Origin: Halanaerobium saccharolyticum
GTDB lineage: Bacteria > Bacillota > Halanaerobiia > Halanaerobiales > Halanaerobiaceae
NCBI RefSeq assembly: GCF_003259895.1
Contig: NZ_QLME01000024.1
Location: 1-50,017 of the forward strand
DNA length: 50,017 nt
Reading direction: 5' to 3'
Shown here: piece by piece, positions 1 through 8,064 of the stretch
Layout of the letters: every line of letters begins with the position of its first letter
Position numbering within the stretch: the first letter of the stretch is position 1
Translations under genes and position numbers: made by a program
Notes under the pieces: generated by a model
Databases searched by the model: none
Told to the model about the DNA's origin: nothing
The model's input: only the letters and a program-made list of their open reading frames with translations

Positions 1-45
1 AGCTACAGATTGACTCACAGAGAAACCATTTTTGGAAAATCTTAG

Positions 46-85
46 GTGTAAAATCTTATTTAACGAAAAGTGTAAAATCTTATTT
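46..85 (+). repeat. Two-copy 16-bp direct repeat upstream of the first sugar operon
   Basis: GTGTAAAATCTTATTT occurs at 46-61 and again at 70-85, exactly 24 bp apart. The second copy runs into the -35 box of the putative promoter (84-89). Tandem copies at this place are likely binding sites for a regulator of the operon. The match is seen directly; the regulator is not known. Confidence 0.55.
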
Positions 86-111
86 GACATTCACATCAGA
101 ACTTTTAATAC
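84..111 (+). promoter_or_regulatory. Putative sigma-A promoter of the first sugar operon
   Basis: TTGACA at 84-89 is followed after 16 bp by TAATAC at 106-111. It lies about 85 bp upstream of the binding-protein start codon and overlaps the end of a direct-repeat pair. The -35 box is consensus; the -10 box is one of several AT-rich possibilities. Confidence 0.5.
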
Positions 112-196
112 TAAATTATATTAATAATAGAAGGGGGGATATCAGCTATTAGATAAGACTGTAGGTTTTAATACCAAAACTCAAAGGAGGAAAAAA

Positions 197-1474
197 ATGT
201 TATTAAAAGAAAGAAAATTATTATTTGTCTCAATTTTTGCTTTATTGCTGCCGGTGATTTTTTTTGCTACTAATGTGAGTGCTCAAGAAGAAGTAGAATT
301 AAGGGTTATGACAGTATGGGGAGGAGAGCAGAAAGAATATTTAGATGATTTGTTTGCAAAGTATAGTGAAACTCATCCGAATATAACAGTAAAACATGAA
401 GTTTCTGCTGGTTCAGGTGCTGCAACATATCAAGAAGTTTTAAAAACTGGTTTGAATTCTGGGACAGGACCTGATGTGTTTTTTGAGTGGGCAGGTACTT
501 TATCTGGGACAATAATTGATTCTGGATATGCAGAACCGTTAGATAGATATTATGAAGAATATAATTGGGATGACCGTTTTATTGATTGGTCTGTTGGTTC
601 TTTAACAAGAGACAAAGTGACATATGGAGTTCCCTTAACTGCTCGTGGAATGACTTTCTGGTATAATGTAGAAGTTTGGGAAAGTTTAGATTTAGAGAAA
701 CCAGAATCATATGAGGATCTTGAAGCAATTGCTAAAAAAGCTAAAGAAAATGGAATATACCCAATTGCTTTAGGTGGTAAATTTAATTGGATGACGATGA
801 GACTGTTAGATTATCTAATTGAAGTAACTACTGGGCCAGAATTACATGACCAACTTAATAAATTAGAAACTAGCTGGGATCGACCTGAGGTAATTGAAGC
901 TTTTAGTTTATTTAAAAAATGGGTAGATAATCAATGGATAACTCCTGGATTTTTAAATGTTGCTCCTGCTGATTCACGTATTCCTTTCTGGAATGGCCAG
1001 GCGTTAATGATTTTTGAAGGTAATTGGATGCCACCAGAAACAGAAGCAGCTGGATACGATACTGCAAATCTCAATTTCTTCTTTGGGCCTACAGGCCATG
1101 AACCATTAAGAATTACTGGTTTTCCTGAACAATTCATGATTAATTCTGATAGTGAACATAAAGATGAAGCAGCAGAGTTTATAAACTGGTTTACAAGTAG
1201 AGAAGTACAGGAAGCTAATTATGGTACTGCTATTACTGGAACAGCTGTGGAGGGTGTTACAGCTGATCCAGAAGAAAGACCACGTTCTTATCAGTTCAAA
1301 GAAGAGCTGGTAAAATTAAAAGAAGTATTCCCACCAACAGATCAGGTTTTTAAATCTGAATTGTTACATGAATTCTTTCAAGTTCAAAATGGTCTTGTAA
1401 CTGGAGAGTTCACTCCAGAGTCTGGTGCAGAATATTTTCAAGAACAATCTGAAGAATGGAAAGAAAATAACTAA
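197..1474 (+). CDS. Periplasmic sugar-binding protein of ABC importer 1
   Basis: This 425-residue protein is an extracellular solute-binding protein of the carbohydrate-uptake type 1 (CUT1, MalE-like) class. It captures a sugar or oligosaccharide outside the inner membrane and delivers it to the two permeases encoded next. Residues 1-29 form a classical signal peptide (KERK, a hydrophobic core, then VSA before QEE). There is no lipobox cysteine, so the mature protein should be soluble rather than lipid-anchored. The start is ATG with AAAGGAGG at 183-190. It is the first gene of an apparent operon that continues through isomerase, glycosidase, transketolase and kinase genes, which suggests a ligand that is a plant-derived sugar or glycoside. 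The exact substrate cannot be read from the sequence. Confidence 0.93.
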   Translation: MLLKERKLLFVSIFALLLPVIFFATNVSAQEEVELRVMTVWGGEQKEYLDDLFAKYSETHPNITVKHEVSAGSGAATYQEVLKTGLNSGTGPDVFFEWAGTLSGTIIDSGYAEPLDRYYEEYNWDDRFIDWSVGSLTRDKVTYGVPLTARGMTFWYNVEVWESLDLEKPESYEDLEAIAKKAKENGIYPIALGGKFNWMTMRLLDYLIEVTTGPELHDQLNKLETSWDRPEVIEAFSLFKKWVDNQWITPGFLNVAPADSRIPFWNGQALMIFEGNWMPPETEAAGYDTANLNFFFGPTGHEPLRITGFPEQFMINSDSEHKDEAAEFINWFTSREVQEANYGTAITGTAVEGVTADPEERPRSYQFKEELVKLKEVFPPTDQVFKSELLHEFFQVQNGLVTGEFTPESGAEYFQEQSEEWKENN

Positions 1475-1485
1475 TTAATAATTAA

Positions 1486-1509
1486 AGAGGCCCTTTGAAA
1501 AGGGCCTCT
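1486..1509 (+). terminator. Stem-loop between binding-protein and permease genes
   Basis: AGAGGCCCTTT at 1486-1496 pairs perfectly with AAAGGGCCTCT at 1499-1509. The tail is short (TTACTAAA), so this is more likely a partial terminator or an RNA 3'-end stabiliser than a full stop. It lies 12 bp after the binding-protein stop codon and before the permease gene. In other ABC operons this arrangement yields excess binding-protein mRNA. Equivalent hairpins follow the other two binding-protein genes here. Confidence 0.8.
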
Positions 1510-1529
1510 TACTAAAAGGGGGTAGAAGT

Positions 1530-2411
1530 ATGGATTTTAAAAAAAGAAATATGAGCTTGAAAAGACTTTTATTTATTTTACCTGCATTACTAATTTATTT
1601 AGTATTTATGGTTTATCCAATGGTTAGGTCTTTAATAATTAGTTTACATAAATGGGATGGCTTGTCACCTGAAATGAACTTTATTGGAATAAAAAATTAT
1701 ATTGATTTTTTTAAAGATCCTGTTTCGTATACAGTATTAAAAAACAACTTATTATTAATGATAGTTTTATTGATAGTTCCTGTTATTTTAGGTCTTGTTC
1801 TAGCTGTTGCTTTAAATAAGAAATTACCTGGAAGAATAGTTTACAGGACAATATATTATTCTCCTTATGTTTTACCAATGGTAGCAGTAGGACTAATTTG
1901 GTCATGGATATATGATCCTATGTTTGGTGCACTTAACTCAATATTAAAAAGTGTTGGCTTAGGTCAGTACGTACAAGGATGGTTAGGACAACCCAGTACA
2001 GCTTTCCCGGCCATTCTAGTTACAATTATCTGGAGAAGTGTTGGTATGCCGATGCTCTTGTTTTTAGCAGGATTGCAGGATATCTCGCCACAACTTTATG
2101 AATCAGCAGAAATAGATGGAGCAAATAAATTTCAGCAGTTTATTTATATAACTATACCACAGTTAAAACAGTCATTTGCAATAGTAATTTCTTTATTGAT
2201 TGTTGGTTCCTTAAAACAGGCTTTTGGTATTGTGTATGCAATGACTTGGGGTGGGCCTGGGAGAAGCACTCAAATTCTATCTGTCTGGATGTATTTTAAT
2301 ACCTTTTTATATGAAAAAGCAGGATATGGTTCTGCAATTGCCTGGATAATGACTATTATAGCTATGTTAATTATTATTCCATATATTAGGATTATGACAA
2401 AAAACACTTAA
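1530..2411 (+). CDS. ABC sugar importer 1 permease, MalF-like
   Basis: This 293-residue integral membrane protein is a CUT1 transporter permease. It has about six hydrophobic segments, starting at residues 10-32 (LLFILPALLIYLVF). The cytoplasmic EAA loop, ESAEIDGANKFQQFIYITIP, docks the ATPase. Two conserved family signatures are visible: WDG followed by FIGIKNY near the N-terminus, and TWGGPGRST near the C-terminus. The start is ATG behind AAAGGGGG. It pairs with the next gene to form the membrane channel. No cognate ATPase is encoded nearby, so a shared MsmX/MalK-type ATPase encoded elsewhere is expected. Confidence 0.93.
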   Translation: MDFKKRNMSLKRLLFILPALLIYLVFMVYPMVRSLIISLHKWDGLSPEMNFIGIKNYIDFFKDPVSYTVLKNNLLLMIVLLIVPVILGLVLAVALNKKLPGRIVYRTIYYSPYVLPMVAVGLIWSWIYDPMFGALNSILKSVGLGQYVQGWLGQPSTAFPAILVTIIWRSVGMPMLLFLAGLQDISPQLYESAEIDGANKFQQFIYITIPQLKQSFAIVISLLIVGSLKQAFGIVYAMTWGGPGRSTQILSVWMYFNTFLYEKAGYGSAIAWIMTIIAMLIIIPYIRIMTKNT

Positions 2412-2428
2412 TTGAAAGGAGGATTGTA

Positions 2429-3256
2429 ATGAATAATGATAGATTAGAAAAAATATTATTATACATTTTTTTAACTGCTCTATTAATATTATGGATAGCA
2501 CCATTTTTTATTGTTATTTTAACAGCTTTAAGGACGCAAAATGATCTTTTAACAAATGGTGTTTTTTCAATTCCTGAAAATATTATTTTTGATAATATTT
2601 TAAATGCTTGGAATAAGGGTAATATGAGTACTTATTACAGAAATAGTATAGTTCTTACTTTATTAAAAGTTCCAACTGGAGTTATTATAGCTTCTTTAGT
2701 TGCATTTCCACTTGCAAAATGGAAATTTAAATTTAAAGAACCTTTATTTATACTATTTTTAATTGGTCTTGCTGTTCCAATCCATGTTACTTTATTACCA
2801 AATACAATAACTTTAAGCAAATTAAATCTATTAAATACTTTACCTGGGTTGTTTTTTCCTTATATTGCTTTTGGTTTACCAATGCAGATATTAATTTTAA
2901 GAGGATTTTTTAGCACCATACCAAATGCATTTTTAGAAGCAGCTTATATAGATGGGGCAAGTGAATTTATAGTATATAGAAGAATCATGTTACCTTTAGC
3001 AAAACCTGCAATAGCTGCACTTGTTATTATGGATTTTTTGGCAACCTGGAACGAATTTACAATGGCATTAATTTTTATCCATTCAGAACAATGGAAAACT
3101 GTTCCCTTAGGATTAATGGGATTACAGGGACAGTTTAGTTCGAATTATCCTACTGTTATGGCAGCAACACTGGTTGCTATAATTCCAGTAATATTGATTT
3201 ATATGTTACTACAAAGATTTTTCGTTACAGGTCTTGGTGGTGGTATAAAAGGATAA
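2429..3256 (+). CDS. ABC sugar importer 1 permease, MalG-like
   Basis: This 275-residue second permease of the importer begins 17 bp after the previous stop, behind GAAAGGAGG. It shows the usual MalG features: an N-terminal membrane segment (LLYIFLTALLILWIAPFF), the EAA loop EAAYIDGASEFIVYRRIMLP, a TWNEF motif, and a C-terminus ending FVTGLGGGIKG as is common in CUT1 permeases. It should form a heterodimer with the preceding permease. An 80-bp spacer separates it from the isomerase-like gene, and no terminator is visible there, so transcription probably continues. Confidence 0.93.
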   Translation: MNNDRLEKILLYIFLTALLILWIAPFFIVILTALRTQNDLLTNGVFSIPENIIFDNILNAWNKGNMSTYYRNSIVLTLLKVPTGVIIASLVAFPLAKWKFKFKEPLFILFLIGLAVPIHVTLLPNTITLSKLNLLNTLPGLFFPYIAFGLPMQILILRGFFSTIPNAFLEAAYIDGASEFIVYRRIMLPLAKPAIAALVIMDFLATWNEFTMALIFIHSEQWKTVPLGLMGLQGQFSSNYPTVMAATLVAIIPVILIYMLLQRFFVTGLGGGIKG

Positions 3257-3336
3257 AAACATTGATTTTGAGATTATTTAATTTAGAAATTATATAGTTG
3301 AAATTCATTTTAATAAATATATATGGAGGTTAAATT

Positions 3337-4761
3337 ATGACTGAAATGGCTATGGGAGTAATTATAGGGAATAGAGATTTTTTTGCAGATGAATTATGTG
3401 AGAAAGGGAGGAATGATCTGCTGCCAATCTTAAAGGAAATGGGTATCGAACCAATTCTTCTGGATGAAGATGAGGGTGTATACGGCAGCATCCAGGATAG
3501 AAATGATGCCAAAAAAAGTATTGAGTTATTTAAAAAGCAGAAAGACAAAATCAAAGGAATAATTGTCAGTCTACCTAATTTTGGTGATGAAAAAAGTATT
3601 GTAGAAACAATTAAAGAAAGCGATTTAGAGGTACCAGTTTTAGTTCATGCATTTCCGGATAGAATTGATGGACTTGATTATATTAACAGGCGGGACAGCT
3701 TTTGTGGGAAAATATCTGTCTGTAATAATTTAAAACAATTTGGAATTAATTTCAGTCTGACAGCAAGTCATACTTTAGCCCCAGATTCTAAAGAATTCAG
3801 GGCTGAGATAGATAAATTTATTGGTGTTTGTAATGTAATTGATAAATTAAAAGGAGCTCGAATTGGCTTAATAGGTATTAGACCTGCTGATTTTAACACC
3901 GTTCGTTTTAGTGAAAAGATTTTACAGAGAGATGATATTTCTGTGGAACCAATATCAATGCTTGATTTTGTAAATAAAGTCGAAAAATTAGATAAAGATA
4001 ATAAAGAAGTAGTAAGTTCATTAGAAGAATTAAAGTCTTATATGGATACTTCGAAAGTTCCAGAATCAGCTATGATCAAAATGGCTAAGCTGAATGTTAT
4101 ATATAATAGATGGGTTAACGAAAACGAAATTGATGCAGTTGCTTTTCAATGCTGGGATTCTCTTCAGAACTCACTGGGGATTAATCCCTGTACTGTAATG
4201 AGTATTTTTTCAAATAGGGGAATTCCTTCAGCCTGCGAAAGTGATGTAATGGGAGCATTAAGTATGCTTGCTTTACAGGCTGCTTCCGAAAAACCAAGTG
4301 GAATTGTTGACTGGAATAATAATTATGGTGATGATCCTGATAAAGCAATTATTTTTCACTGTGGTAATTTTGCTAAAGATATTTATAGTTGTAAGGGTAA
4401 TAGTTGTCCTCAGGTGAATTATCCAGAAATTTTAGGTTCAACTTTAGGACAGGAAAATACTTATGGTTCTATTGATGGTGAGATTAAACCAGATAGTATT
4501 ACTTTTGCCAGAGTTCACACCAATGATAATAAGGGGGAAATCGAGGCTTATTTAGCTGAGGGAGAAATTACTGATGATTTGTTGGATACTTTTGGTTCCA
4601 GGGGAGTTGCAGAAGTAGAAGGTCTCCAGGATTTAATGAATTATATTTGCCAAAATGGTTATGAACATCATGTAGCAATCAACCTTAGTCTTGTATCCGA
4701 TATCTTAGAAGAAGCAATGACAAATTATTTAGGGTGGAAAGTATATAATCACAAAAAATAA
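3337..4761 (+). CDS. L-fucose/L-arabinose isomerase-family protein
   Basis: This 474-residue cytosolic protein resembles the L-fucose isomerase/L-arabinose isomerase superfamily, which interconverts aldoses and ketoses with a divalent metal. Recognisable parts are an N-terminal alpha/beta domain, a central stretch (AFQCWDSLQNSLGINPC, then IPSACESDVMGALSML) that carries a probable metal-ligand glutamate, and a C-terminal part with FHCGNFAKDI and a late histidine pair in YEHHVAINLS. The start is ATG behind TGGAGG. No fuculokinase or fuculose-phosphate aldolase gene is nearby. The partners are a GH140-like glycosidase, an FGGY kinase and a split transketolase. The enzyme could therefore serve as the aldose-ketose isomerase for apiose or another pentose. 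The family is fairly clear; the substrate is inference. Confidence 0.82.
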   Translation: MTEMAMGVIIGNRDFFADELCEKGRNDLLPILKEMGIEPILLDEDEGVYGSIQDRNDAKKSIELFKKQKDKIKGIIVSLPNFGDEKSIVETIKESDLEVPVLVHAFPDRIDGLDYINRRDSFCGKISVCNNLKQFGINFSLTASHTLAPDSKEFRAEIDKFIGVCNVIDKLKGARIGLIGIRPADFNTVRFSEKILQRDDISVEPISMLDFVNKVEKLDKDNKEVVSSLEELKSYMDTSKVPESAMIKMAKLNVIYNRWVNENEIDAVAFQCWDSLQNSLGINPCTVMSIFSNRGIPSACESDVMGALSMLALQAASEKPSGIVDWNNNYGDDPDKAIIFHCGNFAKDIYSCKGNSCPQVNYPEILGSTLGQENTYGSIDGEIKPDSITFARVHTNDNKGEIEAYLAEGEITDDLLDTFGSRGVAEVEGLQDLMNYICQNGYEHHVAINLSLVSDILEEAMTNYLGWKVYNHKK

Positions 4762-4775
4762 TTTTGTAGTCTTAA

Positions 4776-4866
4776 AATCCCCTCTTGTTGATTTAGAAAT
4801 AAATTTTTGTTTAGAAACTAATATTCAGTTTAATATTAGTTTTTAAAGTTCTAAAATGAGGGGATT
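4776..4866 (+). other. Nested inverted repeats, possible structured leader
   Basis: AATCCCCTC at 4776-4784 is complementary to GAGGGGATT at 4858-4866. Inside it, a stem of 16 pairs (one G-U) joins 4810-4825 to 4832-4847 around the loop CAGTTT. The right arm of the outer stem contains the Shine-Dalgarno sequence of the LacI-like fragment at 4870, so folding could hide it. It may be an operator-rich region, an RNA switch-like leader, or a chance AT-rich fold. Confidence 0.5.
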
Positions 4867-4869
4867 ATT

Positions 4870-4974
4870 ATGTCGAAAATAAAATTAGATAATATAGCAA
4901 AATATACAGACGTCTCAAAAGTAACCGTCTCTAATGTTTTGAACAATAAAAGGAGTGTATTGAACTATGACTAA
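4870..4974 (+). pseudogene. LacI-family HTH stub (34 codons)
   Basis: An ATG behind GAGGGG opens a 34-codon frame that reads as a LacI helix-turn-helix: KLDNIAKYTDVSKVTVSNVL, then NNKRSV, then LNYD and a TAA stop. It strongly resembles the N-terminus of the complete LacI regulator at 9716 ([20 protein letters not shown]). The hinge and sugar-binding domain are missing. Its last 8 bp overlap the start of the GH140-like gene, whose ribosome-binding site (AGGAG) lies inside the stub. The best explanation is a deletion or recombination that fused a LacI 5' end to the GH140 gene. The stub keeps its own ribosome-binding site, so it might still be translated and coupled to the next gene. Confidence 0.75.
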
Positions 4975-6259
4975 ATTAAAAATTGCTGATAATAAAGAAT
5001 ATTTTTTAGATGAAAATGGAGATAAGTTTTTCTATCTAGCTGATACTGCCTGGTGTGCTTTTACCAATGCTAGTATAGAGGACTGGGAAGAATACTTAGA
5101 TTACAGAGCTCAACAGGGTTTTAATGTATTACAAATAAATATTTTAAGACAGTGGGATGCAAGTGGTTCCAATCTTGAGAGAGAACCTTTTGAAGTTAAA
5201 TCAGATGGAACATATGATTTTTATAATTATGATGAAAAATATTTTAATAATGCTAAGAAAATGCTTGATATGGCAAGAAACAAAGGCTTTATTCCTGCTC
5301 TTGTTGTTCTCTGGTGTGACTATGTTCCAGATACTTGGGCAGATAAAAGGGAAGTGATAGACAATCAGGTAATGCCAAAAGATGCAGTTGCTCCTTATGT
5401 TAGCTTTGCAGTTGAACAGTTTAAAGAGTTTAATCCAATTTATTTAGTTAGTGGAGATACTGATTTCCCATCAAAAAAAGCTAATGAGTATTATATGGAG
5501 GCATTTAAAGTTATAAAAGAAAAAACTCCTGAAGCTATTACAACACTTCATCTTGGAAGCAAGCCTCAAGATGTACATCAAGATTTTGTTGAATCTGATT
5601 ATCTTGATTTTTACATGTATCAATCAGGTCATGGATTTAAACATATTGATTTTGAAGGTAGTTTAAGTTATGGGTTAGCAAAAAAGTTCCTTAACAAACC
5701 AATAAAAAGGCCTATTTTAAATGGAGAACCCTGTTATGAAGGTATGGGTATTGATGGTAAAAGTGGTAGATTTGACGAATACAATGTTAGAAAAACTGTC
5801 TGGCAGAGTATTCTCTCGGGTGGAAAGGCTGGGGTAACATATGGTGCTCATGGTGTGTGGAGTTGGCATACAAAAGGACAGATTTTTGCTGCAAAAGATC
5901 ACTGGGGGGAACCATTTAATATAAAAGAAGCGTTTAGATTAGAGGGAAGCTGGGATGCAGCATTTGCTAAAAATATATTCGAAAAACATGATTTGTTTGA
6001 ACTTAGTCCAGCAAATGAATTATTGAAAAACAAGGATTCAGAAATTAGAATATCTGCTAATAAAACTAAATTTGCTATGTACCTGCCATACAGTGTTAAT
6101 ATTATATTAAATAAAAATTTGAATAACTTTGATTTAACAGTAATTGATTTGAAAAATAAAAAATATATAGAGCTTGATGTTAGTTGTGAAGCAGAAAGAT
6201 CTATTATTGAAATGTATCAAGCTAATAGAGATATTTTAATAATTGGAGAAGAAAACTAG
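4967..6259 (+). CDS. DUF4038/GH140-like glycosidase, putative apiosidase
   Basis: This 430-residue protein matches the apiosidase-like DUF4038 TIM barrel followed by a small C-terminal beta domain (about residues 350-430). The N-terminus shows the family pattern DENGDKFFYLADTAWCAF. Candidate catalytic acids are Asp164 in VSGDTDFP and Glu254 in LNGEPCYEGM. GH140 enzymes remove D-apiose from rhamnogalacturonan II side chains. There is no signal peptide, so this one would act in the cytosol on imported apiosides or short oligosaccharides. Its neighbours (importer, isomerase-like protein, kinase, split transketolase) fit a complete route for the released sugar. The start is ATG 4967, with AGGAG about 11 bp upstream inside a LacI stub. 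The family is fairly secure; substrate specificity is inferred. Confidence 0.82.
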   Translation: MTKLKIADNKEYFLDENGDKFFYLADTAWCAFTNASIEDWEEYLDYRAQQGFNVLQINILRQWDASGSNLEREPFEVKSDGTYDFYNYDEKYFNNAKKMLDMARNKGFIPALVVLWCDYVPDTWADKREVIDNQVMPKDAVAPYVSFAVEQFKEFNPIYLVSGDTDFPSKKANEYYMEAFKVIKEKTPEAITTLHLGSKPQDVHQDFVESDYLDFYMYQSGHGFKHIDFEGSLSYGLAKKFLNKPIKRPILNGEPCYEGMGIDGKSGRFDEYNVRKTVWQSILSGGKAGVTYGAHGVWSWHTKGQIFAAKDHWGEPFNIKEAFRLEGSWDAAFAKNIFEKHDLFELSPANELLKNKDSEIRISANKTKFAMYLPYSVNIILNKNLNNFDLTVIDLKNKKYIELDVSCEAERSIIEMYQANRDILIIGEEN

Positions 6260-6281
6260 TGCTAAAAGGGAGGTTAGTTAA

Positions 6282-7118
6282 ATGAATAAATTAGTTTTTT
6301 TAGAGGAAAAAGCGACACAAATCCGTAGAGACCTACTTAAAATGATTGTTAATGCAGGAACAGGGCACACAGCTGGATCACTATCAAATACAGATATAAT
6401 GACAGTTTTATTCTATGAAGTGATGGATATGAAAGTTGATGATCCAGACTGGGAAGATAGAGATAGATTTATTTTAAGTAAAGGCCACAGTGTAGAATCA
6501 TATTATACTATTTTAGCTGATAAAGGTTATTTTGATAAAGAAGAGTTAAACACATTTTGTCAGTATAAATCAAGACTGATTGGTCATCCAAATAATAAAG
6601 TTCCTGGGGTAGAAATGAATACAGGTGCCTTAGGTCACGGGCTGGCAATTGCGACAGGGATTGCTAAAGCGGCTAAAATGAGCAAAAAAGATTATAAAGT
6701 TTATACTTTGATGGGAGATGGAGAACAGGCAGAAGGATCTGTCTGGGAAGCTGCAATGGCTGCTTCTCATTTTAAATTAGATAATTTAGTTGGAATAGTT
6801 GATAGAAATAATCTCCAGATTACTGATAATACAGAAAGAGTAATGACTCTGGAACCACTAGCTGAAAAGTGGAAAAGTTTTGGCTGGGAAGTAATAGAGG
6901 TTGATGGACATAATTATCAGGAACTGATTGATGCTTTTTCAGAAAGTAAAAAAAATAATGGAAAACCTACTTTAGTTCTTGCTAATACAATAAAGGGTAA
7001 GGGAGTTTCATTTATGGAAAATAAAGTAGAATGGCATCATGGATTACCGTCAGCTGAAGAATTAGCTCAAGCTTTAGAAGAACTAAGTTCCCAAAAAGAG
7101 GTGAAACAAAATGTCTAA
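6282..7118 (+). CDS. Split transketolase, N-terminal (thiamine-diphosphate) subunit
   Basis: This 278-residue protein corresponds to the N-terminal, thiamine-diphosphate-binding half of transketolase. It carries SKGHSVE, the MNTGALGHGL signature and the cofactor and metal motif GDGEQAEGSVWEAAM...VDRNN. Together with the next gene product it would transfer two-carbon ketol units. Split transketolases occur both in general metabolism and in sugar-specific pathways, including apulose-4-phosphate transketolase (AptA/AptB). The kinase and isomerase next to it favour the specific role. The start is ATG behind GGGAGG, and the gene overlaps its partner by 8 bp, as expected for coupled synthesis of subunits. 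Confidence 0.92.
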   Translation: MNKLVFLEEKATQIRRDLLKMIVNAGTGHTAGSLSNTDIMTVLFYEVMDMKVDDPDWEDRDRFILSKGHSVESYYTILADKGYFDKEELNTFCQYKSRLIGHPNNKVPGVEMNTGALGHGLAIATGIAKAAKMSKKDYKVYTLMGDGEQAEGSVWEAAMAASHFKLDNLVGIVDRNNLQITDNTERVMTLEPLAEKWKSFGWEVIEVDGHNYQELIDAFSESKKNNGKPTLVLANTIKGKGVSFMENKVEWHHGLPSAEELAQALEELSSQKEVKQNV

Positions 7119-8043
7119 AACTGCTAATAAAAAAGTTGTTTGTCAGAAATTAATAGAATTTGCTGAAAAAGATAGTGATATTGTGGCTTTAACCAGTGAT
7201 TCAAGGGGCTCAGCTTCTATGACTGAGTTTGGTAATCAGTTACCAGATCAGCTGGTAGAGGTTGGGATTGCCGAGCAGAACATTGTGGGTATGGCAGCTG
7301 GCCTTGCTGCCGGGGGAAAGAAACCATTTATTACCTCCTATGCAGCTTTTGTTACAATGAGAGCAATTGAACAGGTTAAGGTAGATGTTGCTTATTCTAA
7401 TGTAAATGTAAAAATTATTGGAATTAGTGGAGGAGTAAGTTATGGCCCACTTGGTATGTCACACCATACTTTACATGATATCGCTGTTATGCGGGCGATT
7501 CCCAATATAAAAATGGTTATGCCAGCTGATAGATATGACACTGAAAAATTGATGGAAGAATTGGTTGATTATCAAGGTCCAGTTTATGTTAGAGTCGGCA
7601 GAAATCCTGTGGAGGATGTCCATAAATCAGCTGATTATGAATTTAAAATTGGTAAGGCAGATCAGTTAAGAGATGGTAGTGATTTAACTATAATAGCTAC
7701 TGGAGAACTTGTTTCTACAGCTTTAAAAGCTGCTAATTTATTAAAAAAAGATGATTTAAGCTGTAGGGTTATTAATATGCACACTTTAAAACCTCTGGAT
7801 GAAAAAGCCATTATCAAAGCAGCTGAAGATACTGGTAAAATTGTAACAGTTGAAGAACATAGTATTTATGGAGGTCTGGGGTCGGCAGTCAGTCAGGTTG
7901 TGGCCGAAAATCATCCAGTGCCTGTTAAAGTTTTTGGAATTCCAGATGAGCCGGCAGTAACCGGTTATCCAGAAGATATTTTTAACGAATATGGTTTAAC
8001 CCCTGCCAATATTGCGGAAAAAGCAAAAAGAATGTTCAATTAG
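7111..8043 (+). CDS. Split transketolase, C-terminal (pyrimidine/C-terminal domain) subunit
   Basis: This 310-residue protein supplies the pyrimidine-binding domain and C-terminal domain of transketolase. Landmarks are VEVGIAEQNIVGMAAGLAA, which contains the catalytic glutamate region, GVSYGPLGMSHHTLHDIAVM, the VYVRVGRNP segment, and a C-terminal domain with VEEHSIYGGLGSAV. It forms the active enzyme with the preceding subunit. In an apiose pathway the product would act on apulose 4-phosphate and glyceraldehyde 3-phosphate to give dihydroxyacetone phosphate and xylulose 5-phosphate. That substrate is inferred from context. Its ribosome-binding site (AAGAGGTG) lies in the end of the upstream gene. 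Confidence 0.92.
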   Translation: MSKTANKKVVCQKLIEFAEKDSDIVALTSDSRGSASMTEFGNQLPDQLVEVGIAEQNIVGMAAGLAAGGKKPFITSYAAFVTMRAIEQVKVDVAYSNVNVKIIGISGGVSYGPLGMSHHTLHDIAVMRAIPNIKMVMPADRYDTEKLMEELVDYQGPVYVRVGRNPVEDVHKSADYEFKIGKADQLRDGSDLTIIATGELVSTALKAANLLKKDDLSCRVINMHTLKPLDEKAIIKAAEDTGKIVTVEEHSIYGGLGSAVSQVVAENHPVPVKVFGIPDEPAVTGYPEDIFNEYGLTPANIAEKAKRMFN

Positions 8044-8064
8044 TTAATAAAAGGGGGAAAACTG

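Noticed and set aside
1486-1509. Hairpin as the end of the operon
   Set aside because: There is no T run, and the permease genes follow at once without a new promoter. It is better seen as an intra-operon element.
6282-8043. General pentose-phosphate transketolase
   Set aside because: It cannot be excluded, but the genes are embedded in a sugar-specific operon with overlap and kinase, so a dedicated role is more likely.
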